Assembly: GCA_944323425.1 (NCBI GenBank)
Contig: CALUSL010000001.1
Coordinates: forward strand, 1 to 64,000
Direction: 5' to 3'
DNA: 64,000 nt
From: Candidatus Gastranaerophilales bacterium
GTDB lineage: Bacteria; Cyanobacteriota; Vampirovibrionia; Gastranaerophilales; Gastranaerophilaceae
The notes beneath the pieces are model-generated. The model ran no database searches and was not told where the DNA came from. It saw nothing but the letters and a program-made list of their open reading frames with translations. The translations under genes were made by a program, and so were the position numbers. Position 1 is the stretch's first letter; every line of letters starts with the position of its first letter. This document shows, piece by piece, positions 34,901 to 42,112 of the stretch.

Positions 34901-35799
34901 AGGTTGATAGCGGTTCACTCGTACTAAGAGGTGATATGCTTGCTTCTCTGGTATTTGAAAGACAAAAAACTGGTGACATCGTTCAAGGTCTTCCGAGAGT
35001 TGAAGAACTTCTTGAAGGTCGTAAACCGAAAGATTCTGCAATTCTTTCTGAAATTGAAGCAGTTGCTGAAATTGAAATTGAAGACGATGTTCCCAGATTA
35101 TATCTGGTAAATGAAAACGGTAGAACCGAAATCAAATACCCGATTGATTCAAACATCATTGTTCAGGATAAACAGAAAATTTCAATTGGTCAGCCTTTAA
35201 CAAGCGGTCCGTTGAATCCGCATGATGTTATCAGATTGAACGGTATTGAAGCAGCTCAACAATACCTCGTTGACGAAGTACAAAGAGTATATCGTTCACA
35301 GGGTGTTGAAATTGCAGATAAACACGTTGAAATTATTGTTCGTCAGATGACTAAAAAAGTTAAAGTTGTTGAATCAGGCGATACAAAACTTCTTCCTGGT
35401 GAGCTTGTAGAAATTCAGCTTCTCGAGCAGGAAAATGAAGCAGTTGAAGCTGCAGGCGGAGAAAAAGCTACATTTGAACCCGTACTGCTCGGTATTACAA
35501 AGGCATCTTTGAATACAGAAAGCTTCATCTCTGCCGCATCATTCCAGGAAACAACAAGAATCCTGACAGAAGCAGCTGTAGATGGTAAAAAGGACTTGTT
35601 AAGAGGTCTGAAAGAAAACGTAATTATCGGTAGATTAATACCTGCCGGTACCGGATATTACCACTTAACACACGCTTCTGAAGAAAAAGACAGAGAAGCA
35701 CAAAGAAGAGCTGCTCAGAAGAACAATGCCCGTAAACCTTCAGCAATACTGGAAGAAATAGAAGGTATGTTCGGAGCTCCTGATTTTACTGTAGAATAA
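31963..35799 (+). CDS. rpoC2: RNA polymerase subunit beta-prime (C-terminal half)
   Basis: The C-terminal half of bacterial beta-prime, 1278 residues. Near the N-terminus are the bridge-helix and trigger-loop parts (MAFSGARGNLSQVSQLVGMRG, in part SGARGNLSQVSQL; GEPGTQLTMRTFHTGG near 330) and the second zinc site (DDCHTT; CALEYGVCRKC). Between about residue 345 and 990 is a long insertion of repeated barrel/sandwich-hybrid units (for example VVKKGDEIAEFEP, VEEGEIVEAGTQI, VKAGEMVRMDSVL), the position of the cyanobacterial SI3 insertion in the trigger loop. The end (GDIVQGLPRVEELLEGRKPK, LLPGELVEI, SFQETTRILTEAAVDGK) is canonical. AAAGGGAAG precedes the ATG. Confidence 0.97.
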   Translation: MNNTLIPHSKKQFDFINKVMDKGALKDLLAQIYLEFGGAKAADLANSLKNLGYKYATKSGVTISIQDLSVPPEKKELLAEAEKEIEKSTNRYLKGEITEVERYTKVIDTWSETTARLTEQVVKNFNKLNPVYMMAFSGARGNLSQVSQLVGMRGLMADAQGQIIDLPIKSNFKEGLSVTEYIISSYGARKGLVDTALKTADSGYLTRRLVDVAQDVIIREDDCHTTKHIVMSAISDGEKIVAKLTDRLLGRTIAEDIKDKDGNIVVPTNTTIDRNDIKKIEPLGLTAVKVRSPLTCALEYGVCRKCYGWAMTTQKMVDVGEAIGIIAAQSIGEPGTQLTMRTFHTGGVFKGSGALKHVIAEIDGEVVSKFKTKEMRTRHGDVVQVMIQEADVEIKGAKFSRTYHIPTGAKMLVTTGSVVKKGDEIAEFEPASAGDGSRLTEKATKDINSDLSGEVLFEDFVADEKKDRQGNVSRTANKNGIVWVLGGDVYSLPGGSKILVKDGQNIKAGEKLAETHISSEHGGEVRVGENLEIEEVKFDGKKIKKIVQGKELTIVIASIAPSNAVFESTKKEQFWTVESTGEKYIVKSPADTTVENGMIIAELIDDEYAVESAGEIRYMGIEVDDNQIITNPGSVVFIPEEVHQINKDASLKMVENNTFVTAGTEVVKDLYTHIDGIVEFKEFNDIIHEVIIRPGEIFTLENIGDLKVEEGEIVEAGTQIAPKIKAKSTSIVTIMESDDTSLDIDDLDEDIDVASLDEETITNQPIQILVRPVQQFDIKPKSVSIEFESTDEAISIVPVTQLQYKDGARVRNLDGATLTRTSLVLQMQGYLSHLKGMVEMTPDNALKVVVLETLIVRREIEGSNKASLQTELLVENGQIIEPREPVAKTQVLAVNDGIASIKGDGEELRRLLLISANSEKEVALKTKPVVKAGEMVRMDSVLSESGEKSPVSGQVVDVTKNSVKIRVGRPYLISPGTMLQVDSGSLVLRGDMLASLVFERQKTGDIVQGLPRVEELLEGRKPKDSAILSEIEAVAEIEIEDDVPRLYLVNENGRTEIKYPIDSNIIVQDKQKISIGQPLTSGPLNPHDVIRLNGIEAAQQYLVDEVQRVYRSQGVEIADKHVEIIVRQMTKKVKVVESGDTKLLPGELVEIQLLEQENEAVEAAGGEKATFEPVLLGITKASLNTESFISAASFQETTRILTEAAVDGKKDLLRGLKENVIIGRLIPAGTGYYHLTHASEEKDREAQRRAAQKNNARKPSAILEEIEGMFGAPDFTVE

Positions 35800-35820
35800 T
35801 AAATATATTCAATATGTTAC

Positions 35821-35853
35821 AAAAGAGCCATATTAATTGATATGGCTCTTTTT
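35821..35853 (+). terminator. Intrinsic terminator of the rpoB-rpoC1-rpoC2 operon
   Basis: A 13-bp stem AAAAGAGCCATAT (35821-35833) with 35840-35852, 6-base loop, ending in five T. It begins 22 bases after the rpoC2 stop. Confidence 0.92.
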
Positions 35854-35891
35854 GTTATGTATAATTTCAGCAATAGAGAAGGGAGTATTTT

Positions 35892-36746
35892 ATGAAAAAG
35901 ATTTTATCGTTTATTTTTTCAATGATTGTATTGTCATTTACCGCTCCAGCTATGGCAGCTTCGTACAATACATCGACAAACTGGTTTGATACCGCAAATG
36001 TTAATCACCTGAACACAATAGGACAAAACATTATTAAAGCAAATAAAATGCCATCAACGGTCACCTTTAAAGTAACTGACAATCCTGATATGAATGCGTC
36101 TAATGAAAACACAACAGAGTATGTATACATATATACAGGAGATCTCAAATATGTTGAAAATGACAATGAGCTTGCAGGTGTTGTTGCGCATGAAATCGGA
36201 CATCTTGTAAATGGACATTATTCAAAATCATCATTATTAAATGATATTATATATTCATTTAGTCCGAATACAACGACAGAAACCGGTTCTACGACAGTCG
36301 GATTGCTAAAGACAGTGTCATCAAACAAGGTCAATAAAGAAAACGAGAAAGAAGCAGATATTACTGCTGTCGACCTTTTGATGAATGCAAAATATAATCC
36401 GCTTGCTTTGATTTCTGTTGTTTATAAATCTGATATAAATCAAAATGGTGGTATTTTGTCAGATGATTTATCATGTGAAGAAAGAATTATGAATATATAC
36501 GATTATTCAAACTATAATTATCCTGATACGGTAAAAGCAAACTACAAAACAGAGTCTTATCAATCAGCTCTGAATTTGATATATGCAAACTTAAAAATCA
36601 GAAAAGCTGACGCAAAAAAATTAGCTAAGGCACAAAAAGAGCAGGAAAAGCTTCAGAAAGATAAACTGAAAAGAATGAGAAATATGGCAAAATCCACAAA
36701 TCCATGGAGTTCTGCTTACAGTATGCTGCAGGTTTCCGGAAATTAA
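35892..36746 (+). CDS. Exported M48-family zinc metallopeptidase
   Basis: A signal peptide of about 22 residues (MKKILSFIFSMIVLSFTAPA then MA-A) leads to a 260-residue mature protein. AGVVAHEIGHLVNGH near residue 100 is the HExxH zinc motif, and NEKEADITAVDLL near 155 provides the third ligand Glu of the M48 family. The end is very basic and helical (KKLAKAQKEQEKLQKDKLKR). Related periplasmic proteases take part in outer membrane or envelope quality control. It is a single gene between terminators, with AGAAGGGAG before the ATG. The proteolytic target is unknown. Confidence 0.9.
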   Translation: MKKILSFIFSMIVLSFTAPAMAASYNTSTNWFDTANVNHLNTIGQNIIKANKMPSTVTFKVTDNPDMNASNENTTEYVYIYTGDLKYVENDNELAGVVAHEIGHLVNGHYSKSSLLNDIIYSFSPNTTTETGSTTVGLLKTVSSNKVNKENEKEADITAVDLLMNAKYNPLALISVVYKSDINQNGGILSDDLSCEERIMNIYDYSNYNYPDTVKANYKTESYQSALNLIYANLKIRKADAKKLAKAQKEQEKLQKDKLKRMRNMAKSTNPWSSAYSMLQVSGN

Positions 36747-36764
36747 TTTTTTCTGTAAATTAGC

Positions 36765-36793
36765 CGCCTCTTGAAATATAGAGGCGCTTTTTT
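36765..36793 (+). terminator. Intrinsic terminator after the M48 peptidase gene
   Basis: The stem CGCCTCT/AGAGGCG (36765-36771 with 36780-36786) with an 8-base loop is followed by C and six T. Confidence 0.85.
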
Positions 36794-36796
36794 ATA

Positions 36797-36826
36797 CAAA
36801 AAAAACCGGAAAATATTTTTTCCGGT
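36797..36826 (-). terminator. Intrinsic terminator, minus strand
   Basis: ACCGGAAAA/TTTTCCGGT (36805-36813 with 36818-36826) is preceded on the plus strand by eight A, so it ends a leftward transcript. The only leftward candidate between here and the rpmE terminator is the small frame at 36977-37165. Confidence 0.75.
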
Positions 36827-36926
36827 GAATTATCGTTAACATCTTTTTTATGAAATATTTATTGTTACTACAATTTTTATATCCTTTTATACTATTATAA
36901 TACACCATAAATTAGTATAAATTAAC

Positions 36927-36939
36927 TATACTAAAGTAT
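36927..36939. promoter_or_regulatory. TATACTAAAGTAT element, third copy
   Basis: This 13-mer matches the inverted repeat at 15870-15883 except for its last base (G in place of A). A further AACTAAAGTTT lies at 36951-36961. The surroundings (36830-36976) are very AT-rich with repeated TATACT and TATAAT strings but no gene, so the element's target is unclear. Confidence 0.3.
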
Positions 36940-36976
36940 GATTTTTTTACAACTAAAGTTTGATTTTCTTATACCA

Positions 36977-37165
36977 TTATTTTCCTGTATGGCAGACTTC
37001 CGGTTTAAAAATGTCATACATTTGCGCTGGAAGATAACAAATCTTTTTGGGTAAAAAGGACGGAGTTAATGTTGATAATACAGTTTTTGTAAATTCTATT
37101 CCGAGTACAACACAGGTAAAAATCAGGAGAATACTCAGAAATCTGATAAGAAGCTTGGTATTCAT
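36977..37165 (-). CDS. Possible small membrane protein (62 aa)
   Basis: An N-terminal basic residue and a hydrophobic helix (LLIRFLSILLIFTCVVLGI) are followed by a short tail with two Cys (ICYLPAQMYDIFKPEVCHTGK, in part). It lacks a clear ribosome site. Support comes from a minus-strand terminator downstream at 36797-36826 and the absence of any other gene in the 535-base gap between the M48 gene and rpmE. It may be a small envelope protein or a chance frame. Confidence 0.4.
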   Translation of the reverse strand: MNTKLLIRFLSILLIFTCVVLGIEFTKTVLSTLTPSFLPKKICYLPAQMYDIFKPEVCHTGK

Positions 37166-37229
37166 AGTGATTAAATTTTAAGCCTGAAACGCGTAAAATA
37201 AAACAGACGAAAGTATAATTTTTCAACAC

Positions 37230-37252
37230 AAAAAAGCGGATATATTATCCGC
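37230..37252 (-). terminator. Intrinsic terminator of rpmE
   Basis: GCGGATA-TAT-TATCCGC (37236-37252) with six A before it on the plus strand gives a U tract on the minus strand, 28 bases after the rpmE stop. Confidence 0.85.
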
Positions 37253-37280
37253 CCTTTTAAAACTATAGAAAAAGAATGAA

Positions 37281-37484
37281 CTATTTCTTTTGTTCGTATC
37301 TTTTTTTGAATCTTTCAACACGTCCTTCTGTATCCATAATTTTCTGAGTACCAGTGAAGAACGGATGGCAGTTGTTGCAAATTTCAACTGTAATATCATC
37401 CATTACAGAACCGGTTTCTATTTCGTTTCCGCAAACGCATTTAATTTTCATTTTTTTATATTCCGGATGGATATCTTTTTTCAT
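37281..37484 (-). CDS. rpmE: 50S ribosomal protein L31
   Basis: A 67-residue L31 of the zinc-binding type: the CVCG pair near residue 17 and CNNC near 37 supply four Cys ligands, and the [20 protein letters not shown] block is diagnostic. It binds the 50S central protuberance. It is transcribed alone, leftward, with GGGAATAATAAC before the ATG and a terminator after it. Confidence 0.97.
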   Translation of the reverse strand: MKKDIHPEYKKMKIKCVCGNEIETGSVMDDITVEICNNCHPFFTGTQKIMDTEGRVERFKKRYEQKK

Positions 37485-37618
37485 TGTTATTATTCCCTTC
37501 TTTAATACTTCAATTTAATTTTATTGTAGATTGCTCAAAAATTATTATCAAGTTTTTTTATGATAATATTAAATTGTATTAATAGGAAGAAACAAGATTT
37601 TATAAAAGGAATGCCGAT

Positions 37619-39376
37619 ATGAAAATGTCAAAACTCTTTGTACAAACCCTTAGAGACTTCCCGTCAGATGCGGAAGTTATGAGTCACAAGCTTCTTGTCA
37701 GAGCAGGTTACATTAGAAAACTCGCAAATGGGATTTATAACTATCTGCCATTAATGTGGAGAGTGTTAAAAAAAGTAGAAAACATTGTACGTGAAGAGAT
37801 GGATGCATCAGGCGCGCAGGAGCTGCTTATGCCATTTGTGCAGCCGGAAGAATTATGGAAAGAGTCCGGTAGATGGGATGTCTACGGCAAAGAATTGATG
37901 CGTCTGAAAGACAGGCATGATAGAGGAATGTGTCTCGGACCCACACATGAAGAAGTGATAACATTTATTGCACGAGAAGGTATAAAATCCTACAAACAGC
38001 TTCCTGTTAACTTGTATCAAATACAGTCAAAATTCAGGGATGAAGTTCGCCCCAGATATGGTCTTTTAAGAGGGCGTGAATTTATTATGAAAGATGCGTA
38101 CAGCTTCGATGTAAATCAGGAAGGGCTTGAAAAATCATACAAAATTATGGCAGATGCTTATACCAGAATTTTTGATCGTTGCGGATTGGAAACAAAAGCT
38201 GTACAATCTGATTCCGGTGCAATCGGTGGAGCTGTATCACATGAATATATGGTGTTAATCGACGATACAGAAAATAATGCAGGTGAAAATGATGTATTCT
38301 TCTGCAAAAATAAATCCTGCGGATATGCTGCTAATGCAAACCATGCTGTATCCGTTCTTGAGGATGCAGAAATTGACGGAGCAAAATACTTTAATGAATT
38401 TAAAAAGGTGGATACACCTAACACAACAACCATAGAAGAGCTGGCTGCATTTCTGAATATCCCCCAAACAATTATCTTGAAATCAATGATTTATATAGCC
38501 GATAATAAAGTTGTTATGGCTTTAATAAGAGCAGACAAGACATTCGAAGAAACAAAAGTTATGAATGCGGTGAAGGCTCATGAAATTAGAAGTGCTGCTC
38601 CGGCAGAACTAGAGGCTATTTTCGGGGCAAGCAAGGGATTTGTTGGACCTAAAGATATAGAAAAGGTAAAAATACCGGAAGAGTACGACGGAGAAAATAT
38701 ACAAATTGTTGCTGATTTAACAGCAAAAGATATGAAGAATTTTGTAATTGGAGCAAATGAAACGGACAAACATTTTGTCGGTGTGAACTGGTCAGATTTA
38801 GGCGAAACTATTTTTGCTGATATCAGACTTGTGGAAAAGGGTGAAAAATGTCCTGAATGCGGTGAACCATTGTACGTTACAAAAGGAATAGAAGTCGGAA
38901 ATATATTTCAGCTGGGAACTAAATATTCTAAAGCAATGAACGCTGTATTTCTTGATGAAAACGGTAAAACTCAGCCTTTTATAATGGGTTGTTACGGTAT
39001 AGGGATATCAAGAACAGCAGCTGCTGCTGTAGAGAGACATCATGATGAACACGGTATAAAATGGCCGGTGTCTATTGCTCCTTATCATGTTGATATCGTT
39101 CCTGTAAATGTTCAAAATGAACTGCAGACAAAAGTTGCAAACGATATATACAAGAAGCTTCTTGATAAAAAAGTAGAAGTTGTTCTGGATGACAGAGATG
39201 AACGTGCCGGTGTTAAATTTAAAGATGCAGATTTGATAGGTTTTCCTTTCAGAATAACTGTGGGAAAAACAATCGATGACGGTCTTGTTGAATTTAAAAC
39301 AAGAGAAACCGGTGAAGTTGTTACTCTGACACCTGATGAAGCTGTCGAAAAAATTCTTTCTGTTTTGGGCATGTAA
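37619..39376 (+). CDS. proS: Prolyl-tRNA synthetase, bacterial type with editing domain
   Basis: ProS charges tRNA-Pro. The class II synthetase motifs are in place: motif 2 FRDEVRPRYGLLRGREFIMKD (in part RPRYGLLRGREFIMKD) near residue 145 and motif 3 GCYGIGISRTAAAA near 460. Between them, about residues 230-395, is the INS editing domain that clears mischarged Ala. The anticodon-binding domain is at the C-terminus (VDIVPVNVQNE onwards). The length of 585 residues fits the bacterial form. GGAATGCCGAT precedes the ATG. No T-box leader is visible in the 130-base upstream region. Confidence 0.97.
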   Translation: MKMSKLFVQTLRDFPSDAEVMSHKLLVRAGYIRKLANGIYNYLPLMWRVLKKVENIVREEMDASGAQELLMPFVQPEELWKESGRWDVYGKELMRLKDRHDRGMCLGPTHEEVITFIAREGIKSYKQLPVNLYQIQSKFRDEVRPRYGLLRGREFIMKDAYSFDVNQEGLEKSYKIMADAYTRIFDRCGLETKAVQSDSGAIGGAVSHEYMVLIDDTENNAGENDVFFCKNKSCGYAANANHAVSVLEDAEIDGAKYFNEFKKVDTPNTTTIEELAAFLNIPQTIILKSMIYIADNKVVMALIRADKTFEETKVMNAVKAHEIRSAAPAELEAIFGASKGFVGPKDIEKVKIPEEYDGENIQIVADLTAKDMKNFVIGANETDKHFVGVNWSDLGETIFADIRLVEKGEKCPECGEPLYVTKGIEVGNIFQLGTKYSKAMNAVFLDENGKTQPFIMGCYGIGISRTAAAAVERHHDEHGIKWPVSIAPYHVDIVPVNVQNELQTKVANDIYKKLLDKKVEVVLDDRDERAGVKFKDADLIGFPFRITVGKTIDDGLVEFKTRETGEVVTLTPDEAVEKILSVLGM

Positions 39377-39430
39377 TATTGCCCGAAACCGATTTATAAT
39401 ATAAAATTAGAGATTATACGGGAGTTTCTA

Positions 39431-40513
39431 GTGGATAAATTATCTTTAAAATCTACAGCAATTGGTAGTTTGCCTTACAAAAATCCTCAGGCAGCTATTG
39501 ATATGATATTTGACAAATTCTCTGATATCCCATTCTGGCCTCAGCTCGGAGCACTGGATAGGAGAGAGGATATGACTGTTCAGTATATTCAAGGCATTCC
39601 CGGAATCGTTTATGATGAAATTAAAGAAAAATATATCTTTAATACGACATCTGATGAGTTTTTTGTTGCTCTGGAAGAATTCTTTATGGATTATGAATCC
39701 ATTGTTAATGAAAAAGATTTTTCTAAACTTGAAAAATATGCAATAACTCCTCCTTATTCGAGTGCAATTGATTTATTTTTTGAAAAACTTAAAAATAGAA
39801 ATTACAAATTTGCTAAAGGTCAGGTTATTGGTGCTTTTACATGGGGTACAAGCATTTGTGACGGTGATTTGCAATGCTCTTTTTATGATGAAACATGTAG
39901 GGAAATATTAATAAAAGCAGTAACTCTTAAAGCTGTATGGCAAATTCAAAAAATGAAAGAGATAAATCCTGATATAACGCCTATTATATTTTTTGATGAG
40001 CCTGTTATGTCACAGTACGGGACATCCGCTTTTGTTACAGTCAAAAGAGATGAGCTTGTTGATGCTTTTTCTGAAGTTGTAAAAGTAGTGAAAGATTTCG
40101 GTGCATTGAGTGCTATTCATTGCTGCGGCAAGTCTGATTGGTCAGTATTAATAGATTCCGGTGTTGATATTATCAACTTGGATGCTTACTTCTTTGCAAA
40201 AAGTCTGGTGCCTTATGCAAAGAAAATAGAAAAATTTTTAAAGACAGGCGGATATATTGCCTGGGGAATTGTGCCTACTCTTGATGCGGATGCTCTGTCT
40301 AAAATTACGCTGGAAAAACTGGTTGAAATTTATGAAGATGCACTAAATGCACTTGAAGAAAAGGGATTGACCCGTGATTTAGTCATAGATAGAAGTATTT
40401 TTACTCCGTCTTGCGGTGCCGGCTCTTTATCTATGGAACTTGCAGATAAGGCGATGTCTCTGGTAAACAACCTTTCTAATCAGCTTTCAACAGGAGGTTT
40501 GTTATGCCGATAA
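39431..40513 (+). CDS. Core-MetE/UroD-fold methyltransferase (folate-independent methionine synthase-like)
   Basis: A single 360-residue barrel of the MetE/UroD superfamily, about half the size of full MetE and matching its C-terminal catalytic half only. Candidate zinc ligands are His230 and Cys232 in AIHCCGKSDW and Cys328 in TPSCGAGS, in the order of MetE's His, Cys and Cys. The N-terminus SLKSTAIGSLPYKNP resembles core-MetE proteins. Stand-alone proteins of this kind are known as methionine synthases that take methyl groups from corrinoid proteins or other donors rather than from folate directly. The start is GTG. The gene overlaps a CooC-like ATPase by 10 bases, with folD next. Function as a methyltransferase is likely, the methyl donor is unknown. 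Confidence 0.75.
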   Translation: MDKLSLKSTAIGSLPYKNPQAAIDMIFDKFSDIPFWPQLGALDRREDMTVQYIQGIPGIVYDEIKEKYIFNTTSDEFFVALEEFFMDYESIVNEKDFSKLEKYAITPPYSSAIDLFFEKLKNRNYKFAKGQVIGAFTWGTSICDGDLQCSFYDETCREILIKAVTLKAVWQIQKMKEINPDITPIIFFDEPVMSQYGTSAFVTVKRDELVDAFSEVVKVVKDFGALSAIHCCGKSDWSVLIDSGVDIINLDAYFFAKSLVPYAKKIEKFLKTGGYIAWGIVPTLDADALSKITLEKLVEIYEDALNALEEKGLTRDLVIDRSIFTPSCGAGSLSMELADKAMSLVNNLSNQLSTGGLLCR

Positions 40514-41262
40514 CATTTGCTGTGACAGGTAAAGGCGGAAGTGGAAAAACCACTCTTGTTAAAGGATTTGTAAAACTTTTTAAAGAAATTTATCCGGAAA
40601 AAAGCATATTACTTTTTGATAATGATCTGTCCGGTGAACTTGGACATACATACGGTAAGGACATAAGAAAAACAATATACGGTATAAGAAGCGGTAAGCA
40701 TGAACTTCGAACCGGCTTGCCTGAGAAAATGTCAAAACAAGAATACATAGAGTGGGCTCTTGAAGATATAATTGTATCTGTTGATGAAAATGTTGATTTA
40801 ATAGTGTCCTGGCTTGTACCATCCAAAGATTGCCGTTGTCCGGTCACTTCTCTAATGCGTGATGCTGTTACAAAACTAATATCCGCATATGATATTGTTA
40901 TTTTTGATTGTGAATTTGACTTGAAATATTTAAATCAGGTTGTGGATACGGATATAGATGTTACTCTGGTGTTAGCTCTGCCATACGAAGAATCTATATT
41001 ACTTGCAAAACGTATAGAAGAATTCTCAGCAAAATATGCGGCAGGAGGACAAATGGGACTTGTTCTCAACCGTGTAAAAAACAGTGACATGTCTACAGTG
41101 CATGACTTGCTTTCTAAGTACAACCTTGAAATGCTGGGTATGGTACCGGAAGATAACAATCTCGCAGGACATTCGTTGAGCAGAAATTCAGATGTTGTAT
41201 CAGATGCATTAAAACAGTTTTATTTCAGGCTGAATCTTCCTGATTTAAGGAATAAGGGGTAA
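40504..41262 (+). CDS. CooC/MinD-like P-loop ATPase
   Basis: The start FAVTGKGGSGKTTLVKGF is a deviant Walker A (KGGxGKTT) as in SIMIBI-class ATPases. It is followed by FDNDLSGEL, a Cys pair DCRCP near residue 117 where CooC-type proteins carry their paired Cys, DIVIFDCEFDLKYL (Walker B) and LVLNRVKN (guanine/adenine-binding N). CooC-type ATPases insert nickel in CO dehydrogenase, and relatives reactivate or load corrinoid proteins. It overlaps the core-MetE gene by 10 bases and is 1 base from folD, so the three are one operon. A maturation or reductive activation role for the methyltransferase system is inferred. Confidence 0.8.
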   Translation: MPITFAVTGKGGSGKTTLVKGFVKLFKEIYPEKSILLFDNDLSGELGHTYGKDIRKTIYGIRSGKHELRTGLPEKMSKQEYIEWALEDIIVSVDENVDLIVSWLVPSKDCRCPVTSLMRDAVTKLISAYDIVIFDCEFDLKYLNQVVDTDIDVTLVLALPYEESILLAKRIEEFSAKYAAGGQMGLVLNRVKNSDMSTVHDLLSKYNLEMLGMVPEDNNLAGHSLSRNSDVVSDALKQFYFRLNLPDLRNKG

Positions 41263-41263
41263 T

Positions 41264-42112
41264 ATGGCAGTAATCATTGACGGAAAAGCTGTTTCAAAAA
41301 AATTATTGGAACATATAAAATCAGAAACAGAAAAGTTAGAAAAGAAGCCATGTCTTGCAGTGATTATTGTCGGAAATGATTCAGCGAGCAAAATATATGT
41401 AAACAATAAGAAAAAAACTGCATTGAGTTTGGGGTTTGAATCTATTGTAATAGAACTGCCTGAAAATGTTTCAGAATCAAAACTTATTGAAGAGATAGAA
41501 AAACTTAATAATGCCAATAATGTAAATGCGATTCTTGTCCAGTTGCCGTTGCCAGAGCATATTGACGCTTCAAAAATAATAGAAACAATAAAACCAGAAA
41601 AAGATGTAGATTGTTTTCATCCGTCGAATGTCGGTAAAATTGCGGTAAACGGAAATGGATTTGTCTATCCTTGTACGCCGAGAGGAATATTCTCTTTGTT
41701 AGATGAATACGGAATTTCTGTAAGAGGAAAGAATGTTGTTGTTGTAGGTCGTTCGAATATAGTTGGAAGACCGGTGGCGATGATGCTTTTGAATAAAGAT
41801 GCGACAGTAACCGTATGTCATAGCAAAACAGCAAATCTGTCTGAATTTACTAAAAGGGCTGATGTTATTGTGTCTGCTGTGGGAAATCCCAAATTTATAA
41901 AAAAAGAAATGGTGAAAACAGGTGCTGTTGTAATTGATGTCGGTATAACGCGTGACAGGGATGGAACGCTGTCCGGTGATGTTGATTTCGAGAATGTAAA
42001 AGAGGTTGCCTCCTTTATAACTCCTGTACCGGGAGGTGTCGGACCTATGACAATATGCAGCTTAATGCAAAACACTCTGGCGTTGTTTAAGATACAAAAT
42101 AATTTGCTTTAA
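41264..42112 (+). CDS. folD: Bifunctional methylene-THF dehydrogenase/methenyl-THF cyclohydrolase
   Basis: FolD interconverts methylene-, methenyl- and formyl-tetrahydrofolate. The catalytic Lys region is IYVNNKKKTALSLGF (YxxxK), followed by VQLPLPEHID, DVDCFHPSNVGKI, CTPRGI, the NADP-binding VVVGRSNIVGRPVAMML and the C-terminal PVPGGVGPMTICSLMQNT. The length of 282 residues is normal. It starts 1 base after the CooC-like gene. The stop overlaps the convergent antiporter gene by 4 bases. Confidence 0.97.
   Translation: MAVIIDGKAVSKKLLEHIKSETEKLEKKPCLAVIIVGNDSASKIYVNNKKKTALSLGFESIVIELPENVSESKLIEEIEKLNNANNVNAILVQLPLPEHIDASKIIETIKPEKDVDCFHPSNVGKIAVNGNGFVYPCTPRGIFSLLDEYGISVRGKNVVVVGRSNIVGRPVAMMLLNKDATVTVCHSKTANLSEFTKRADVIVSAVGNPKFIKKEMVKTGAVVIDVGITRDRDGTLSGDVDFENVKEVASFITPVPGGVGPMTICSLMQNTLALFKIQNNLL

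Noticed and set aside
37505-37618. T-box leader before proS
   Set aside because: No AGGGTGGNACCGCG-type T-box sequence or specifier stem is visible in the short AT-rich gap.
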